Counted from the stretch's first letter, positions 24,488 to 35,540 are shown. The stretch is 64,000 nt of DNA from Achromobacter insuavis (GCF_902859645.1 NZ_CADIJR010000017.1:27391-91390); one strand, 5' to 3'. The notes: generated from the letters alone by a model not told the origin. Program-made: numbers and translations.

Positions 24488-24515
24488 TTGAACCCCGCGA
24501 CATCATCCCTATAAT
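24488..24515 (+). promoter_or_regulatory. groESL sigma-70-type promoter
   Basis: TTGAAC (24488-24493) is separated by 16 bp from a perfect TATAAT (24510-24515). The last base of the -10 is the first base of the CIRCE operator, so repressor binding would block polymerase directly. An 8-C run abuts the -35. Confidence 0.75.
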
Positions 24516-24541
24516 TAGCACTCGACTCCGGTGAGTGCTAA
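24515..24541. promoter_or_regulatory. CIRCE operator (HrcA binding site)
   Basis: TTAGCACTC-N9-GAGTGCTAA is a perfect match to the CIRCE inverted repeat bound by the heat-shock repressor HrcA. It overlaps the -10 and start region of groESL, 58 bp before the groES ATG. This indicates HrcA control of the chaperonin operon. Confidence 0.95.
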
Positions 24542-24598
24542 CAGTCCTCCCGGGCCTAACCGATCATTCACTTTCTTCTTTAGTAACAGGAGTTCCTC

Positions 24599-24886
24599 AT
24601 GGCCTTGCGTCCCCTGGGCGATCGCGTGATCGTCAAACGCCTCGAAAACGAGCGTAAGACTGCGTCGGGCATCGTCATCCCCGACAGCGCCGCTGAAAAG
24701 CCTGACCAAGGTGAAGTCGTGGCCGTCGGCCCCGGCAAGAAGACCGAAGACGGCAAGATCCTGCCGGTCGACCTGAAGGCTGGCGACAAGGTTCTGTTCG
24801 GCAAGTACGCCGGCCAGTCCGTCAAGGTTGACGGCGAAGAACTGCTCGTCATCCGCGAGGACGAAATCCTCGCCGTGGTCCAGTAA
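24599..24886 (+). CDS. groES: Co-chaperonin GroES
   Basis: This 95-residue 10-kDa chaperonin begins [31 protein letters not shown] and ends [15 protein letters not shown], standard for the family. A heptamer caps GroEL and closes the folding chamber. The mobile loop (about 17-32) contains the GIVIPD anchor. It lies 38 bp before groEL, and the two form one HrcA-controlled operon. Confidence 0.98.
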   Translation: MALRPLGDRVIVKRLENERKTASGIVIPDSAAEKPDQGEVVAVGPGKKTEDGKILPVDLKAGDKVLFGKYAGQSVKVDGEELLVIREDEILAVVQ

Positions 24887-24920
24887 ACCCTGCCTCAAAC
24901 GAATTTTCGAAGGAAGCTAA

Positions 24921-26564
<1,644 letters not shown>

Positions 26565-26624
26565 GTCCCGCTTCCCCTGCAAGGCCTCCCCGGCTCCGGC
26601 CGGGGAACGCAGTACCCCGAAAGA

Positions 26625-26652
26625 CCCCCGGACCTTCGCCCCGGGGGTTTTT
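26625..26652 (+). terminator. Rho-independent terminator after groESL
   Basis: The stem CCCCCGG (26625-26631)/CCGGGGG (26641-26647) has a 9-nt loop and is followed directly by TTTTT and a further T-rich stretch. A second GC dyad (CCCCGGC/GCCGGGG) lies just upstream at 26588-26605. Confidence 0.85.
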
Positions 26653-26765
26653 CTTTTTGTGGACCGGCCATCGCACCAGGCCTCGGAACGTTTGCCAACA
26701 AGTTCATGGTTTCGCGCCGGCGCATGCGTCCCTACAATGAAGGCTCCCTAGCCCGAGCCAGCCCC

Positions 26766-27743
26766 ATGCGCCTTCCCAATAGCCTGCGTGCCCTGCGTCC
26801 GTCGGAGATCGGCGGCCTGTTGATGGATTCCGCCAACCAGTGGTCGACCCATCGCGCCTCCAGCAAGGGCGCGGCGCTGGCCTTGTACATGGTGTTCTCG
26901 CTGGCGCCGATGCTGATCCTGGTGATCGCGGTGGCCGGCGCTTTCTTCGGCGAGGACGCGGTGCGTTCGGAGCTGTTCGCGTCGCTGCGCGACCTGACCG
27001 GCGAGCGCGGCGCCGAGGTGATCCAGACGGTGCTGGCCAGCGCCCATGAATCGGGCGGCGGCTGGATCGCGGCGCTGATCTCGATCTTCGTGCTGATCTT
27101 CAGCGCCACCACGGCCTTCGCCGAGCTCAAGGCCAGCCTGGACGACCTGTGGGAGGTGTCCGGCAACCAGAAGGGCGGCATCCAGGGCATGGTGCGCAGC
27201 CGCATGCTGTCGTTCGGCCTGGTGCTGGTGCTGGCGCTGTTCCTGCTGATTTCATTGACCGTGAACGCGGGCCTGGGCGCCGCGCGCAAGTACTACGGCG
27301 ACCTGTGGACGGCGTCGGCCTTCGCCACGGCGGCCGACTGGGCGTCGAGCCTGTTTTCGTTCTCGGTGGTGGTGGCGCTGTTCGCGGTGATCTTCAAGCT
27401 GCTGCCGAGCGCGCGGATCTCCTGGCGCGACGTGATTCCCGGCGCCATCGTCACGGCGGCGCTGTTCCTGGTGGGCAAGTGGGGCATCGGCGTGTACCTG
27501 AGCCGGGGCGCGGCGGTGTCGGCCTACGGCGCGGCCGGGTCGCTGATCGCGTTGCTGCTGTGGATCTATTACTCGGCGCAGATCTTCTTTTTCGGGGCGG
27601 TGTTCACGCGGCAGTTCGCGCTGCGCTTCGGCCGCGCGGCTCAGCCCAAGGCGCCCGCGGCCTCCACGGCGTCGAGTCCGGATTCGGCGCCGGCCGCGCC
27701 GGCATCCGCTCCCCCGGCATCACCGCCGTCGGACAGGCCTTAA
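26766..27743 (+). CDS. YihY/BrkB family inner-membrane protein
   Basis: This 325-residue membrane protein has about six helices. The BrkB/YihY pattern is visible in SSKGAALALYMVFSLAPMLILVIAVAGAFFG, SATTAFAELKASLDDLWEV and YGAAGSLIALLLWIYYSAQIFFFGAVFTRQF. The tail (about 285-325) is Pro/Ala-rich. BrkB was named in Bordetella for a serum-resistance locus, but the general function is unsettled. An in-frame ATG at 26706 would add 20 residues; neither start has a clear ribosome-binding site. Confidence 0.85.
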   Translation: MRLPNSLRALRPSEIGGLLMDSANQWSTHRASSKGAALALYMVFSLAPMLILVIAVAGAFFGEDAVRSELFASLRDLTGERGAEVIQTVLASAHESGGGWIAALISIFVLIFSATTAFAELKASLDDLWEVSGNQKGGIQGMVRSRMLSFGLVLVLALFLLISLTVNAGLGAARKYYGDLWTASAFATAADWASSLFSFSVVVALFAVIFKLLPSARISWRDVIPGAIVTAALFLVGKWGIGVYLSRGAAVSAYGAAGSLIALLLWIYYSAQIFFFGAVFTRQFALRFGRAAQPKAPAASTASSPDSAPAAPASAPPASPPSDRP

Positions 27744-27790
27744 CCAGGCGCCGCCTCCTCCGATCCGCCAGGCGCGGGCCTTTCCCGCCC

Positions 27791-28276
27791 TCACGGCGCC
27801 TCGGACGATTCCAGCCCCGCCATCAGGCGCAGGCAGCGCAGGAACACGGGCCGCAGTTCCTCCGGGATCGGCGCCAGCACCTGCGCCTCCACCTGCGCAT
27901 CACGCGGCAGCACCCGCGCCAGCAGCGCCATGCCCTCGTCCGTGATCTCCAGCGCATAGGCGCGGCCGTCCTCGGCCGAGCGCGTGCGCCGCACATAGCC
28001 CTTGGCGGTCATGCGGGCGATCATTTCGGCGAAGGAATTGCGGTCCAGCGCGATCAGTTCGGCGATGCGGCTCTGGGTCGCGCCCGGATTCTGGTGGACG
28101 GTGATCAGCAGGGCCTTCTGGCGCGGCGTCAGGTCCTCGTCCGGAAAGGCCTGCGCGAACAGCGCCTCGGCCCGGAAGTGGGCGCGGCGCAGCAGGTGCG
28201 AAGCCACCTGGGTCAGGTCGAATTGCTGAAGGGCCCGGGCGCTGGCCGGGCGGACGGATCGGGCGGGAGGAGTCAT
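27791..28276 (-). CDS. MarR family transcriptional regulator
   Basis: This 161-residue winged-helix repressor has a DNA-binding region at about residues 50-110. It includes LTPRQKALLITVHQNPGATQSRIAELIALDRNSFAEMIARMTAKGYVRRTRSAEDGRAYALEITDEG, which is textbook MarR. Start 28276 was chosen over 28357 because it begins just before the family helix 1. It is convergent with brkB and divergent from the fecI cassette 2. Targets and ligand are unknown. Confidence 0.85.
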   Translation of the reverse strand: MTPPARSVRPASARALQQFDLTQVASHLLRRAHFRAEALFAQAFPDEDLTPRQKALLITVHQNPGATQSRIAELIALDRNSFAEMIARMTAKGYVRRTRSAEDGRAYALEITDEGMALLARVLPRDAQVEAQVLAPIPEELRPVFLRCLRLMAGLESSEAP

Positions 28277-28367
28277 CGGGGATCCACGGAGTCGGCCCGC
28301 CGATTGTAGTGGGCCGGGAACCCTCGGGGCTGGCGCTGCCGGCGAAGGCACGTACAATCCGCAGGGT

Positions 28368-28386
28368 GATAACGATTCTCACTTCC
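28368..28386. promoter_or_regulatory. Fur-box-like site upstream of fecI (cassette 2)
   Basis: GATAACGATTCTCACTTCC matches the 19-bp Fur consensus at 13 of 19 positions. It lies 13 bp before the sigma-factor ATG and just after a TACAAT -10-like hexamer (28353-28358). This supports iron-dependent repression of the cassette. Confidence 0.65.
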
Positions 28387-28399
28387 TGATATATCCACC

Positions 28400-28933
28400 A
28401 TGTCCGGACCGAACGTCCTGCCGGCCTTCCACAGTCTTTATGCGGCGCATCACGGCTGGTTGCGCGCCTGGCTGCTGCGCAAGCTGAAATGCCGTTTCCA
28501 CGCCGAGGACATTGCCCACGACGCGTTCCTGCGCCTGCTGCGGCGTGGCGGCCTGGAAACTGCGGACCAGCCGCGCGCCCTGCTCGCCACCACGGCGAAC
28601 CGGCTGGTGATCGATGAACGGCGCCGCCGGGACATCGAACAGGCCTACCTGGCGCTGCACGCCGAGCAGCACGCAATGGCCACGGAGGCCTCAGCCGAAC
28701 AGGTCGCCATGGCCGTGCAGGCCCTGGCGGCGATCAGCCAGGCCATCGAGCGCCTGCCGCACAATGCGGCGCAGGCCTTTCTCATGAGCCTGTACGACGG
28801 CATGTCCCAACATGACATCGCGCGGGTCCTGCGGGTGTCGGAACGCTCGGTCAAGCTGTACATCGCCCAGGCCTTGCTGGCCTGCCACGACGTGCTGGCC
28901 GACTCGGCCCCACTCAGCGGCCATGCTGTTTGA
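28400..28933 (+). CDS. FecI-like ECF sigma factor (cassette 2)
   Basis: This 177-residue ECF sigma factor has region 2 at HAEDIAHDAFLRLLRRGG and region 4 at MSLYDGMSQHDIARVLRVSERSVKLYIAQALLAC. It should transcribe the receptor gene downstream when the siderophore is present. The stop overlaps the fecR start (ATG at 28923). The Fur-like site just upstream indicates repression under iron-replete conditions. Confidence 0.9.
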   Translation: MSGPNVLPAFHSLYAAHHGWLRAWLLRKLKCRFHAEDIAHDAFLRLLRRGGLETADQPRALLATTANRLVIDERRRRDIEQAYLALHAEQHAMATEASAEQVAMAVQALAAISQAIERLPHNAAQAFLMSLYDGMSQHDIARVLRVSERSVKLYIAQALLACHDVLADSAPLSGHAV

Positions 28934-29918
28934 CGAGGCCGCCGGCCCGTCCGGCGAAGCGGCACTGCCTCGCGCCGCGCTGGAACAGGCGGCGCATTGG
29001 CACAGCGTGATGGACGGGGCTCCGAGCGCCGAAGAGACCCGCGCGTTCGAGCAATGGCGCGCCGCCCACCCCGATCACGAGCGCGCCTGGCAACGCATGC
29101 AGGCGCTGTGGGGCCTGCTGGCTGCGCCGGCTCGACAAGCTCCTGGGCCCCGCTTGAGCGCCCTGCTGCACGAAACCCGCGCGCGGCGCCGCAAGCGTCG
29201 CGGCCCGGCCGTGCGCGCGGCGGCGTTCGCCCTGGCCGCGTTGGCGCCTGCGTGGTGGGCCCTGCATGCCCAACTGCCGTGGCTGGCCGCCGACCTGCGC
29301 AGTGGCGTGGGCGAACACCGCACGATCGAACTGAGCGACGGCAGCCGCCTGACGCTCAACACCGACAGCGCAGTCGACATCGTCTATAGCGCACAGGAAC
29401 GCCGCATCGTACTTCGGCAGGGCGAGATCCTGGCGGAAGTGGCACCGGGCCAGGCCAGCCGGCCCTTCGTCGTCGACACCCGCGACGGCAGCGCCACGGC
29501 GCTGGGCACGCGCTACATTGTCCGCCTGCTGCCCGATGCCACCCGCGTGACGGTGACCGAATCACACGTCAAGGCGTGTCCTGCGCGGCCCGGCGCAGCC
29601 TGCCAGGATGCCGCGGCCGGCCAGACGCTCGACATCCGTCCCGACGCGGTCGGCCCGCCGCGGACCGCCCCGCGCGATGCCGAGGCCTGGACCCAGGGCC
29701 GCCTGTCGGTCAGCGATACGCCCTTGCCGCAGGTGCTCGACGAACTGGCGCGCCACCGCCGCGGCCTGCTGCTTTACGACGCGCGGGCGCTGGCCGACTT
29801 GCGGGTGTCGGCGGTGCTGCCGCTGGACGGCGACGCCGCACTGGCGTCGCTGCAGGAGAACCTGCCCATCCGCGTGCGCCACTACGGCCCCTGGGTGCAG
29901 CGGATCGAACGCCGCTAG
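28923..29918 (+). CDS. FecR family sigma regulator (cassette 2)
   Basis: This is a 331-residue membrane-anchored relay. The N-terminal DUF4880 region reads ALEQAAHWHSVMDGAPSAEETRAFEQWRAAHPDHERAWQRM. One membrane helix lies at about residues 97-118, followed by a periplasmic FecR domain (GVGEHRTIELSDGSRLTLNTDSAVDIVYS) and a C-terminal STN-like stretch (LDELARHRRGLLLYD). It overlaps fecI by 11 bp. Confidence 0.88.
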   Translation: MLFDEAAGPSGEAALPRAALEQAAHWHSVMDGAPSAEETRAFEQWRAAHPDHERAWQRMQALWGLLAAPARQAPGPRLSALLHETRARRRKRRGPAVRAAAFALAALAPAWWALHAQLPWLAADLRSGVGEHRTIELSDGSRLTLNTDSAVDIVYSAQERRIVLRQGEILAEVAPGQASRPFVVDTRDGSATALGTRYIVRLLPDATRVTVTESHVKACPARPGAACQDAAAGQTLDIRPDAVGPPRTAPRDAEAWTQGRLSVSDTPLPQVLDELARHRRGLLLYDARALADLRVSAVLPLDGDAALASLQENLPIRVRHYGPWVQRIERR

Positions 29919-30027
29919 CGCGGGCGACAACCGGATATCGGTATTCCGAACAAAGTTGTAACCGCCATTTCCCTTTTTGACGCGTGGCTCGTCATCTCCT
30001 CCATGCACAACCGCATGGAGCATTGCG

Positions 30028-32412
30028 ATGTACCCGAGACGATTGCGCCGGTCGCTGGCCGGCCTGACCCTGTTGCTGCAGACGGTGGCCCATGCTGCCG
30101 GCGAGGCGCCGATTCCGGCCGGACCGCTGGACGACGCGCTGGGCGCCTATGCCCAGCGCCACGGACTGGTGATTTCCTACGATGCCGCGCTGACGCGCGG
30201 CCTGCGCAGCCCGGGCCTGCCGGCGCCGACGGGCTCCGATGCGGACCTGTCCGGCCTGCTGCAAGGCACCGGCCTGTCGGCGCGCCGTAACGCCGAAGGC
30301 CGGTTGCAGGTCTTCCGCACGCCTGCGCCGGGCGCGGTGGAACTGGCGCCGATCACGGTGCCGGGCCTGCGCGAATCCGCGTTCGGACCGGTGGACGGAC
30401 TGGTCGCCACCCGCAGCGCCTCCGGCTCCAAGACCGATGCCGCGCTGCTGGAAACCCCGCAGGCCATCAACGTCGTCAGCCGCGCCGAGATGGATCGTCG
30501 ACCGGTTCGCAGCACCGCCGAGGCGCTGGCCTACACCCCCGGCGTCAATGCCGCCTGGGCGGGCTATGACGTGCGCTTCGACGTGATCCAGTTGCGCGGC
30601 TTCAACGCCAACTACGCCACATACCAGGACGGCTTGCGCACCGCCACCGGCGAATACGTGATTCCCCGGCTCAACCCGTACGGCGCCGAACGCATCGAAG
30701 TGCTCAAGGGGCCGGCCTCGGTCCTCTACGGCCAGAATACGCCGGGCGGCCTGGTCAACTACGTCACCAAGGCGCCGCCCGATGCGCGCCAGGGCGAGGT
30801 CCAGCTCGAAGGCGGCAACAACGGCCACAAGCAAGGCGCCTTCGACCTGGGCGGCCCGCTGAACGAGGCGGCGACGCTGCGCTACCGGCTGACCGGGCTG
30901 TATCGCGATGCCGACGCCTCGCTCGACCATGTGTCCGAGACCAACCGCTATATCGCCCCGGCCTTCACCTGGGCGCCGAATGCCGACACCAGCTTCACCC
31001 TGCGCCTGCAATACCAGCGCGACCGCGTGGATGGCTGGACCGGTTATTTCCTGCCGGCCGAGGGCACGCTGTACGACAACCCGAACGGCGGCCTGAAGCG
31101 TTCGCGCTTTCCGGGCGAACCGGGCGTGGATCGCTGGGACGTGGAACAACGCTCGGTCGGATACCGCCTGGATCATCGCCTGGACTCGACCTGGAAGGTC
31201 AGCCAGAACCTGCGCTACGCCGAGATCGACTTCAGCGCCCGCAACAGTTTCCTGAACGGCTTCCTCGACGCCGACAGGCGGCTGGTTGATCGCAGCTATG
31301 TCGGCTGGAAGGAACAGGTCTACGCCTTCTCCGTCGACAACCAAGTGCAGGCCGATTTCGACACCGGCCCGCTGTCGCACACCGTGCTGGCCGGGCTGGA
31401 CCTGCGCCGCACCAACAACGGCTACCGCTTCTACATGGGGTCTCTGGGTCCGCTGGACCTGTACCGCCCCGTCTATGGCCAACGGCCGCAGGACATCGCC
31501 GAATACACCAACACCCGCACCCGCGCCACGCAGATCGGCTACTACCTGCAGGACCAGATCCGCGCGGGCCAATGGGCCTTCACCGGCGGCGTGCGCCACG
31601 ACCACGCCTGGAATCGCAAGCAGGGCATCAACTTCGGCAGCGACGCGGCCAATGCCCAGGACGACACGGCCTGGACCGGACGCGCCGGCGTGGTCTACCT
31701 GGCGCGTAACGGCCTGGCGCCCTATATCAGTTATTCAACGTCGTTCGACCCCGCCATCGGCGCGACCCGCTCCGGCACGCCGTTCAAGCCGACCAAGGGC
31801 GAGCAGTACGAAGCGGGTATCAAGTACGAGCCGCCCGGCCAGAAGGCCTTGATCACCCTGTCCGTGTTCCAGCTGACGCAGAAGAACGTGATCGCCACCG
31901 ATCCGGCCAACCCCGCCTTCAGCGTGCAGACGGGCGAAGCGCGCGTGCGCGGTCTGGAACTGGAAGGCAAGGCGGAACTGGGTGGCGGCTGGAACGTGAT
32001 CGCCTCCTATGGCTACAGCCAGGGCGAAGTCACCCGCAACACGCCCGATGCGATGGGCATCAACACCGAGGGCAACGCGCTGCAGAATCTGCCACGCCAC
32101 CAGGCCGCGCTGTGGGCCGACCACCGCTTTGGTGGCATCGCCCAGGGCCTGAGCGCCGGCCTGGGGGTGCGCTATCGCGGCAGCACCTATGGCGATGCCA
32201 ACAACACCCTCGCGATGAAACCGGTGACGTTGGTGGACGCGCGCCTGGCCTACGACCTGGGCGCGCTGGACCCGTCGTTCAAAGGCTTGGCCGTTGCCCT
32301 GTCCGCCACCAACCTGTTCGACCGCCGCTACGTGGCCAGTTGCGGCAGCACGACATCGTGCTACTGGGGCCAGGAGCGCCAGGTGTACGGCACGCTGAGC
32401 TACCGCTGGTAA
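30028..32412 (+). CDS. TonB-dependent siderophore receptor with STN domain (cassette 2)
   Basis: This 794-residue outer-membrane receptor has a signal peptide of about 24 residues and an STN signalling domain (about 28-105; IPAGPLDDALGAYAQRHGLVIS). The plug includes ETPQAINVVSRAEMDRRPVRS and RIEVLKGPASVLYGQNTPGGLVNYVTK. The barrel ends TLSYRW. A C-terminal cysteine pair (ASCGSTTSCYWG), as in FhuA/FpvA-type receptors, is present. A 109-bp gap after fecR leaves room for its own FecI-dependent promoter. The siderophore is unknown. Confidence 0.92.
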   Translation: MYPRRLRRSLAGLTLLLQTVAHAAGEAPIPAGPLDDALGAYAQRHGLVISYDAALTRGLRSPGLPAPTGSDADLSGLLQGTGLSARRNAEGRLQVFRTPAPGAVELAPITVPGLRESAFGPVDGLVATRSASGSKTDAALLETPQAINVVSRAEMDRRPVRSTAEALAYTPGVNAAWAGYDVRFDVIQLRGFNANYATYQDGLRTATGEYVIPRLNPYGAERIEVLKGPASVLYGQNTPGGLVNYVTKAPPDARQGEVQLEGGNNGHKQGAFDLGGPLNEAATLRYRLTGLYRDADASLDHVSETNRYIAPAFTWAPNADTSFTLRLQYQRDRVDGWTGYFLPAEGTLYDNPNGGLKRSRFPGEPGVDRWDVEQRSVGYRLDHRLDSTWKVSQNLRYAEIDFSARNSFLNGFLDADRRLVDRSYVGWKEQVYAFSVDNQVQADFDTGPLSHTVLAGLDLRRTNNGYRFYMGSLGPLDLYRPVYGQRPQDIAEYTNTRTRATQIGYYLQDQIRAGQWAFTGGVRHDHAWNRKQGINFGSDAANAQDDTAWTGRAGVVYLARNGLAPYISYSTSFDPAIGATRSGTPFKPTKGEQYEAGIKYEPPGQKALITLSVFQLTQKNVIATDPANPAFSVQTGEARVRGLELEGKAELGGGWNVIASYGYSQGEVTRNTPDAMGINTEGNALQNLPRHQAALWADHRFGGIAQGLSAGLGVRYRGSTYGDANNTLAMKPVTLVDARLAYDLGALDPSFKGLAVALSATNLFDRRYVASCGSTTSCYWGQERQVYGTLSYRW

Positions 32413-32467
32413 TGCCGCGCGATCCCGGCAGCCGGCCCGCGGGGGCTGGCCCCGAGGGTTGCCCCCA

Positions 32468-32496
32468 TTGACTTGCGCTCGGCCGCTGCCTACTAT
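32468..32496 (+). promoter_or_regulatory. Sigma-70 promoter of the aminomuconate gene cluster
   Basis: TTGACT (32468-32473) and TACTAT (32491-32496) are separated by exactly 17 bp. Transcription would begin near 32503, about 44 bp before the aldehyde dehydrogenase ATG. Confidence 0.65.
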
Positions 32497-32507
32497 CGCC
32501 CAATATC

Positions 32508-32521
32508 GTACGTATACGTAC
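32508..32521. promoter_or_regulatory. 14-bp perfect palindrome, probable operator
   Basis: GTACGTATACGTAC is a perfect palindrome located about 5-19 bp downstream of the predicted transcription start. This position suits a repressor. The binding protein is unknown; it need not be the LysR protein encoded in the cluster. Confidence 0.6.
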
Positions 32522-32546
32522 TTAATTTGGCACGAGAAGACAGGCC

Positions 32547-34004
32547 ATGACGATCCGCCAGCTGCGCAACTACATCGACGGCCGCTTCGAAGACGGCGCG
32601 TCCACCTTCGACAAACACAGTCCGGTGGATCACGCGCTGATCGCCCAGGCGCACGAAGCCAGCCGCGAGCAGGTCGACCGGGCCGTCGCCGCCGCCCATC
32701 GCGCCCTGCCCGCCTGGGCCGCGCTGCCGGTGGTCCAGCGCACCGACCACCTGCTGGCGCTGGCCGACGGCATCAACCGCCGCTTCGATGATTTCCTGCA
32801 GGCCGAGATCGGCGACACCGGCAAGCCGGTGTCCTGGGCCGGCCAGATCGACATTCCGCGCGGCGCCGCCAACTTCCGCGCCTTCGCCGAGCTGGCGCGC
32901 ACGCTGGACATGGAAAGCTACATGACCGACACGCCCGACGGCCGCCAGGCGCTGAACTACGCCTACCGCAAGCCGCTGGGCGTGGTCGGCGTGATCTCGC
33001 CGTGGAACCTGCCGCTGCTGCTGCTGACCTGGAAGGTGGCGCCGGCGCTGGCGTTCGGCAACACCGTCATCATGAAGCCGTCGGAGGTCACGCCCTCCAC
33101 CGCCACGCTGCTGGCCGAGGTCGCGCACGACACGGGTCTTCCGCCCGGCGTGCTGAACCTGACGCATGGCTTCGGGCCGGGCTCGGCGGGCGAGTTCATC
33201 ACCACGCATCCGGACATCGACGGCATCACCTTCACCGGCGAATCGGCCACCGGCGCGGCCATCATGCGCGCCGTGGCGCCGGGCGTGAAGCCGGTGTCGT
33301 TCGAGCTGGGCGGCAAGAACGCGGCGCTGGTGTTCGCCGACGCCGATTTCGAGGCGGCGGTCGACGGCACCGCGCGCTCGGTGTTCGCCAACTGCGGCCA
33401 GGTCTGCCTGTGCACCGAACGCGTGTACGTGCAGCGCCCGATCTACGAACGCTTCGTCGCCGCGCTGGCCGAGCACGCGCGGGCGCTGCGCATCGGCTGG
33501 CCCGATGATGCCGACACCGGCATGGGGCCGCTGGTGTCGCGCGAACACCGGGACAAGGTGCTGTCGTATTTCGCCCTGGCGCGCGAGGAAGGCGCGACGG
33601 TCGTCACCGGCGGCGGCGTGCCGGTGTTCGGCGATGCGCGCGACGCCGGCGCCTACGTGCAGCCGACCATCTGGACCGGCCTGCCCGAGAGCGCGCGCTG
33701 CATCAAGGAAGAAGTGTTCGGCCCGGTCTGCCACGTGGCGCCGTTCGACACCGAGGAAGAGGCCATCCGCCTGGCCAACGACACCCGCTACGGCCTGGCC
33801 GCCGCCGTCTGGACCCGGGACCTGACCCGCGGCCACCGCGTCGCGCAGGCCATGAAGGTGGGGCTGGCCTGGGTCAACTGCTGGTTCCTGCGCGACCTGC
33901 GCACGCCGTTCGGCGGCAGCGGCCTGTCCGGCATCGGCCGCGAAGGCGGCCGCCATTCGCTGCATTTCTACACCGAACCCACCAACGTCTGCATCAAGCT
34001 GTGA
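32547..34004 (+). CDS. nbaE: 2-aminomuconic (2-hydroxymuconic) 6-semialdehyde dehydrogenase
   Basis: This 485-residue NAD-dependent aldehyde dehydrogenase has SPWNLP (N154), the general base in SFELGGKN (E253) and the nucleophile C287 in [12 protein letters not shown]. The GQVCLC form is typical of hydroxymuconic/aminomuconic semialdehyde dehydrogenases (DmpC/AmnC/NbaE). It would oxidise 2-aminomuconate semialdehyde to 2-aminomuconate. The genes for the previous two steps lie downstream. The symbol follows the 2-nitrobenzoate pathway. Confidence 0.85.
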   Translation: MTIRQLRNYIDGRFEDGASTFDKHSPVDHALIAQAHEASREQVDRAVAAAHRALPAWAALPVVQRTDHLLALADGINRRFDDFLQAEIGDTGKPVSWAGQIDIPRGAANFRAFAELARTLDMESYMTDTPDGRQALNYAYRKPLGVVGVISPWNLPLLLLTWKVAPALAFGNTVIMKPSEVTPSTATLLAEVAHDTGLPPGVLNLTHGFGPGSAGEFITTHPDIDGITFTGESATGAAIMRAVAPGVKPVSFELGGKNAALVFADADFEAAVDGTARSVFANCGQVCLCTERVYVQRPIYERFVAALAEHARALRIGWPDDADTGMGPLVSREHRDKVLSYFALAREEGATVVTGGGVPVFGDARDAGAYVQPTIWTGLPESARCIKEEVFGPVCHVAPFDTEEEAIRLANDTRYGLAAAVWTRDLTRGHRVAQAMKVGLAWVNCWFLRDLRTPFGGSGLSGIGREGGRHSLHFYTEPTNVCIKL

Positions 34005-34030
34005 GCCACAGCGCCTTCAAGGACACCGCC

Positions 34031-34462
34031 ATGACCCAATCCTCCACCCGCGCCACCGTCGTCGCCGGCAAGGCCACGCCGCGCGGCAAGTATCCCCACA
34101 TCAAGCGCGCCGGCGACTTCCTGTTCGTCTCCGGCACCAGCTCGCGCCTGCCCGACAACCGCATCGCCGGCGCCGAGGTCGACGCCATGGGCACCACCAC
34201 GCTCGACATCCGGGCGCAGACGCGCGCGGTGATCGAGAACATCCGCGACATCCTGGCCAGCGCCGGCGCGGACCTGGCGGACGTGGTCGAGATCAGTACT
34301 TTCCTGGTCAACATGAACGACTTCGGTGGCTACAATCAGGTCTACGGCGAGTTCTTCGACGCCGATGGGCCGGCACGCACCACCGTGGCGGTGCATCAGT
34401 TGCCGCACCCGCAATTGCTGATTGAGATCAAGGCGGTCGCCTACAAGCCGCTGGCGCGCTGA
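34031..34462 (+). CDS. nbaF: RidA-family 2-aminomuconate deaminase
   Basis: This 143-residue RidA/YjgF-fold enzyme begins [43 protein letters not shown] and ends [18 protein letters not shown], with the active-site-type Glu in the last strand. By context it should deaminate 2-aminomuconate to 4-oxalocrotonate plus ammonia. The ATG at 34031 has AAGGA 7 bp upstream; a GTG at 34001 overlapping the previous stop is an alternative. Length matches AmnD/NbaF-like deaminases. Confidence 0.8.
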   Translation: MTQSSTRATVVAGKATPRGKYPHIKRAGDFLFVSGTSSRLPDNRIAGAEVDAMGTTTLDIRAQTRAVIENIRDILASAGADLADVVEISTFLVNMNDFGGYNQVYGEFFDADGPARTTVAVHQLPHPQLLIEIKAVAYKPLAR

Positions 34463-34557
34463 CCGGCACCCGCGCGGCCATGGCGCCAGACCGCCTCCCG
34501 GCTTTTCCCTCGGAACAGGATCGCCGCCCCGGCCGCCGCGCCGGGACGGCCGCGCGC

Positions 34558-35523
34558 ATGTCGAACTTCCGCATCACGCCCAACGCGCTCAGCCACAAAC
34601 TGAAGCTGCACCAGCTGCAGATCTTCGAACGCGTGCTGGCGCGCCGCTCGCTGTCGCGCGCCGCCAGCGAAATGCACCTGACCCAGCCCACCGTCACCAA
34701 GGCCATCCACGACCTGGAAGCGTTCTTCGGCGCGACGCTGTTCGAGCGCTCCAACCGCGGCGTCACGCCGACCGAACTGGCGCTGGTGCTGGGCCGCCGC
34801 GTGCACGCCATGATGGCCGAGATCCGCTACATGGCCGACGACATCGACGCGGTGCTGGGCGGCGCCAGCGGCCACGTGGTGGTGGGCACGCTGATCGCGG
34901 CCTCGGCCAAGCTGCTGCCCGAGGCCATCGCGAGGCTGATGACCGAGCACCCCGGCATCCAGGTCACGGTGCGCGAGGGGCCGTCGGCGCAGTTGCTGCC
35001 GGCGCTGGCCACCGGCGACGTCGACATCGTGGTGGGCCGCCTGCCGGGCGCCGACATGGCGTCGATCTCGGGCGTCGCCGTCGACCACCACAAGCTCTAC
35101 CGCGAGGACCTGTGCCTGGTGGCCGGCGCGCGCCACCCGCTGGCGGGCGCCGCGCGCGTGACGCTGGCCGAGCTGGCCGACCACATCTGGATCCTGCCCG
35201 CGCCCACCTCGCCGCTGCGCGCCTCGATCGAGCGCAGCTTCTTCGATGCCGGCGTGCGGCTGCCCACGCGCCACGTCGAATCGCTGTCGCTGCTGACCAA
35301 TATCGGCATCCTGATGCACAGCGACGCGCTGGCCCTGATGCCCTACGACGCCGCGGCCCAGTTCCTGGCCATGGGCGTGCTGACGCGCCTGCCCACCGAC
35401 GCCTTCGGCGCGTTCGGCGACGTCGGCTATTCGATCCGCGCCGACCGGCCGTTGACGCCGGCCTGCCTGCGGCTGGTCGACTACCTGAAACAGATCGCGG
35501 CGCAGCGCCCCGCCAGCGCCTGA
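34558..35523 (+). CDS. LysR-type transcriptional regulator
   Basis: This 321-residue regulator has an N-terminal helix-turn-helix (about 15-75; LHQLQIFERVLARRSLSRAASEMHLTQPTVTKAIHDLEAFFGATLFERSNRGVTPT). A substrate-binding domain follows from about residue 100 (VVVGTLIAASAKLLPEAIARL). It probably controls the surrounding catabolic genes in response to a pathway intermediate. It is embedded co-directionally between deaminase and dioxygenase instead of divergent, which is unusual for LysR genes. An upstream ATG at 34480 would add 26 low-complexity residues. Confidence 0.88.
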   Translation: MSNFRITPNALSHKLKLHQLQIFERVLARRSLSRAASEMHLTQPTVTKAIHDLEAFFGATLFERSNRGVTPTELALVLGRRVHAMMAEIRYMADDIDAVLGGASGHVVVGTLIAASAKLLPEAIARLMTEHPGIQVTVREGPSAQLLPALATGDVDIVVGRLPGADMASISGVAVDHHKLYREDLCLVAGARHPLAGAARVTLAELADHIWILPAPTSPLRASIERSFFDAGVRLPTRHVESLSLLTNIGILMHSDALALMPYDAAAQFLAMGVLTRLPTDAFGAFGDVGYSIRADRPLTPACLRLVDYLKQIAAQRPASA

Positions 35524-35540
35524 GCGCCGACCACGGCATC

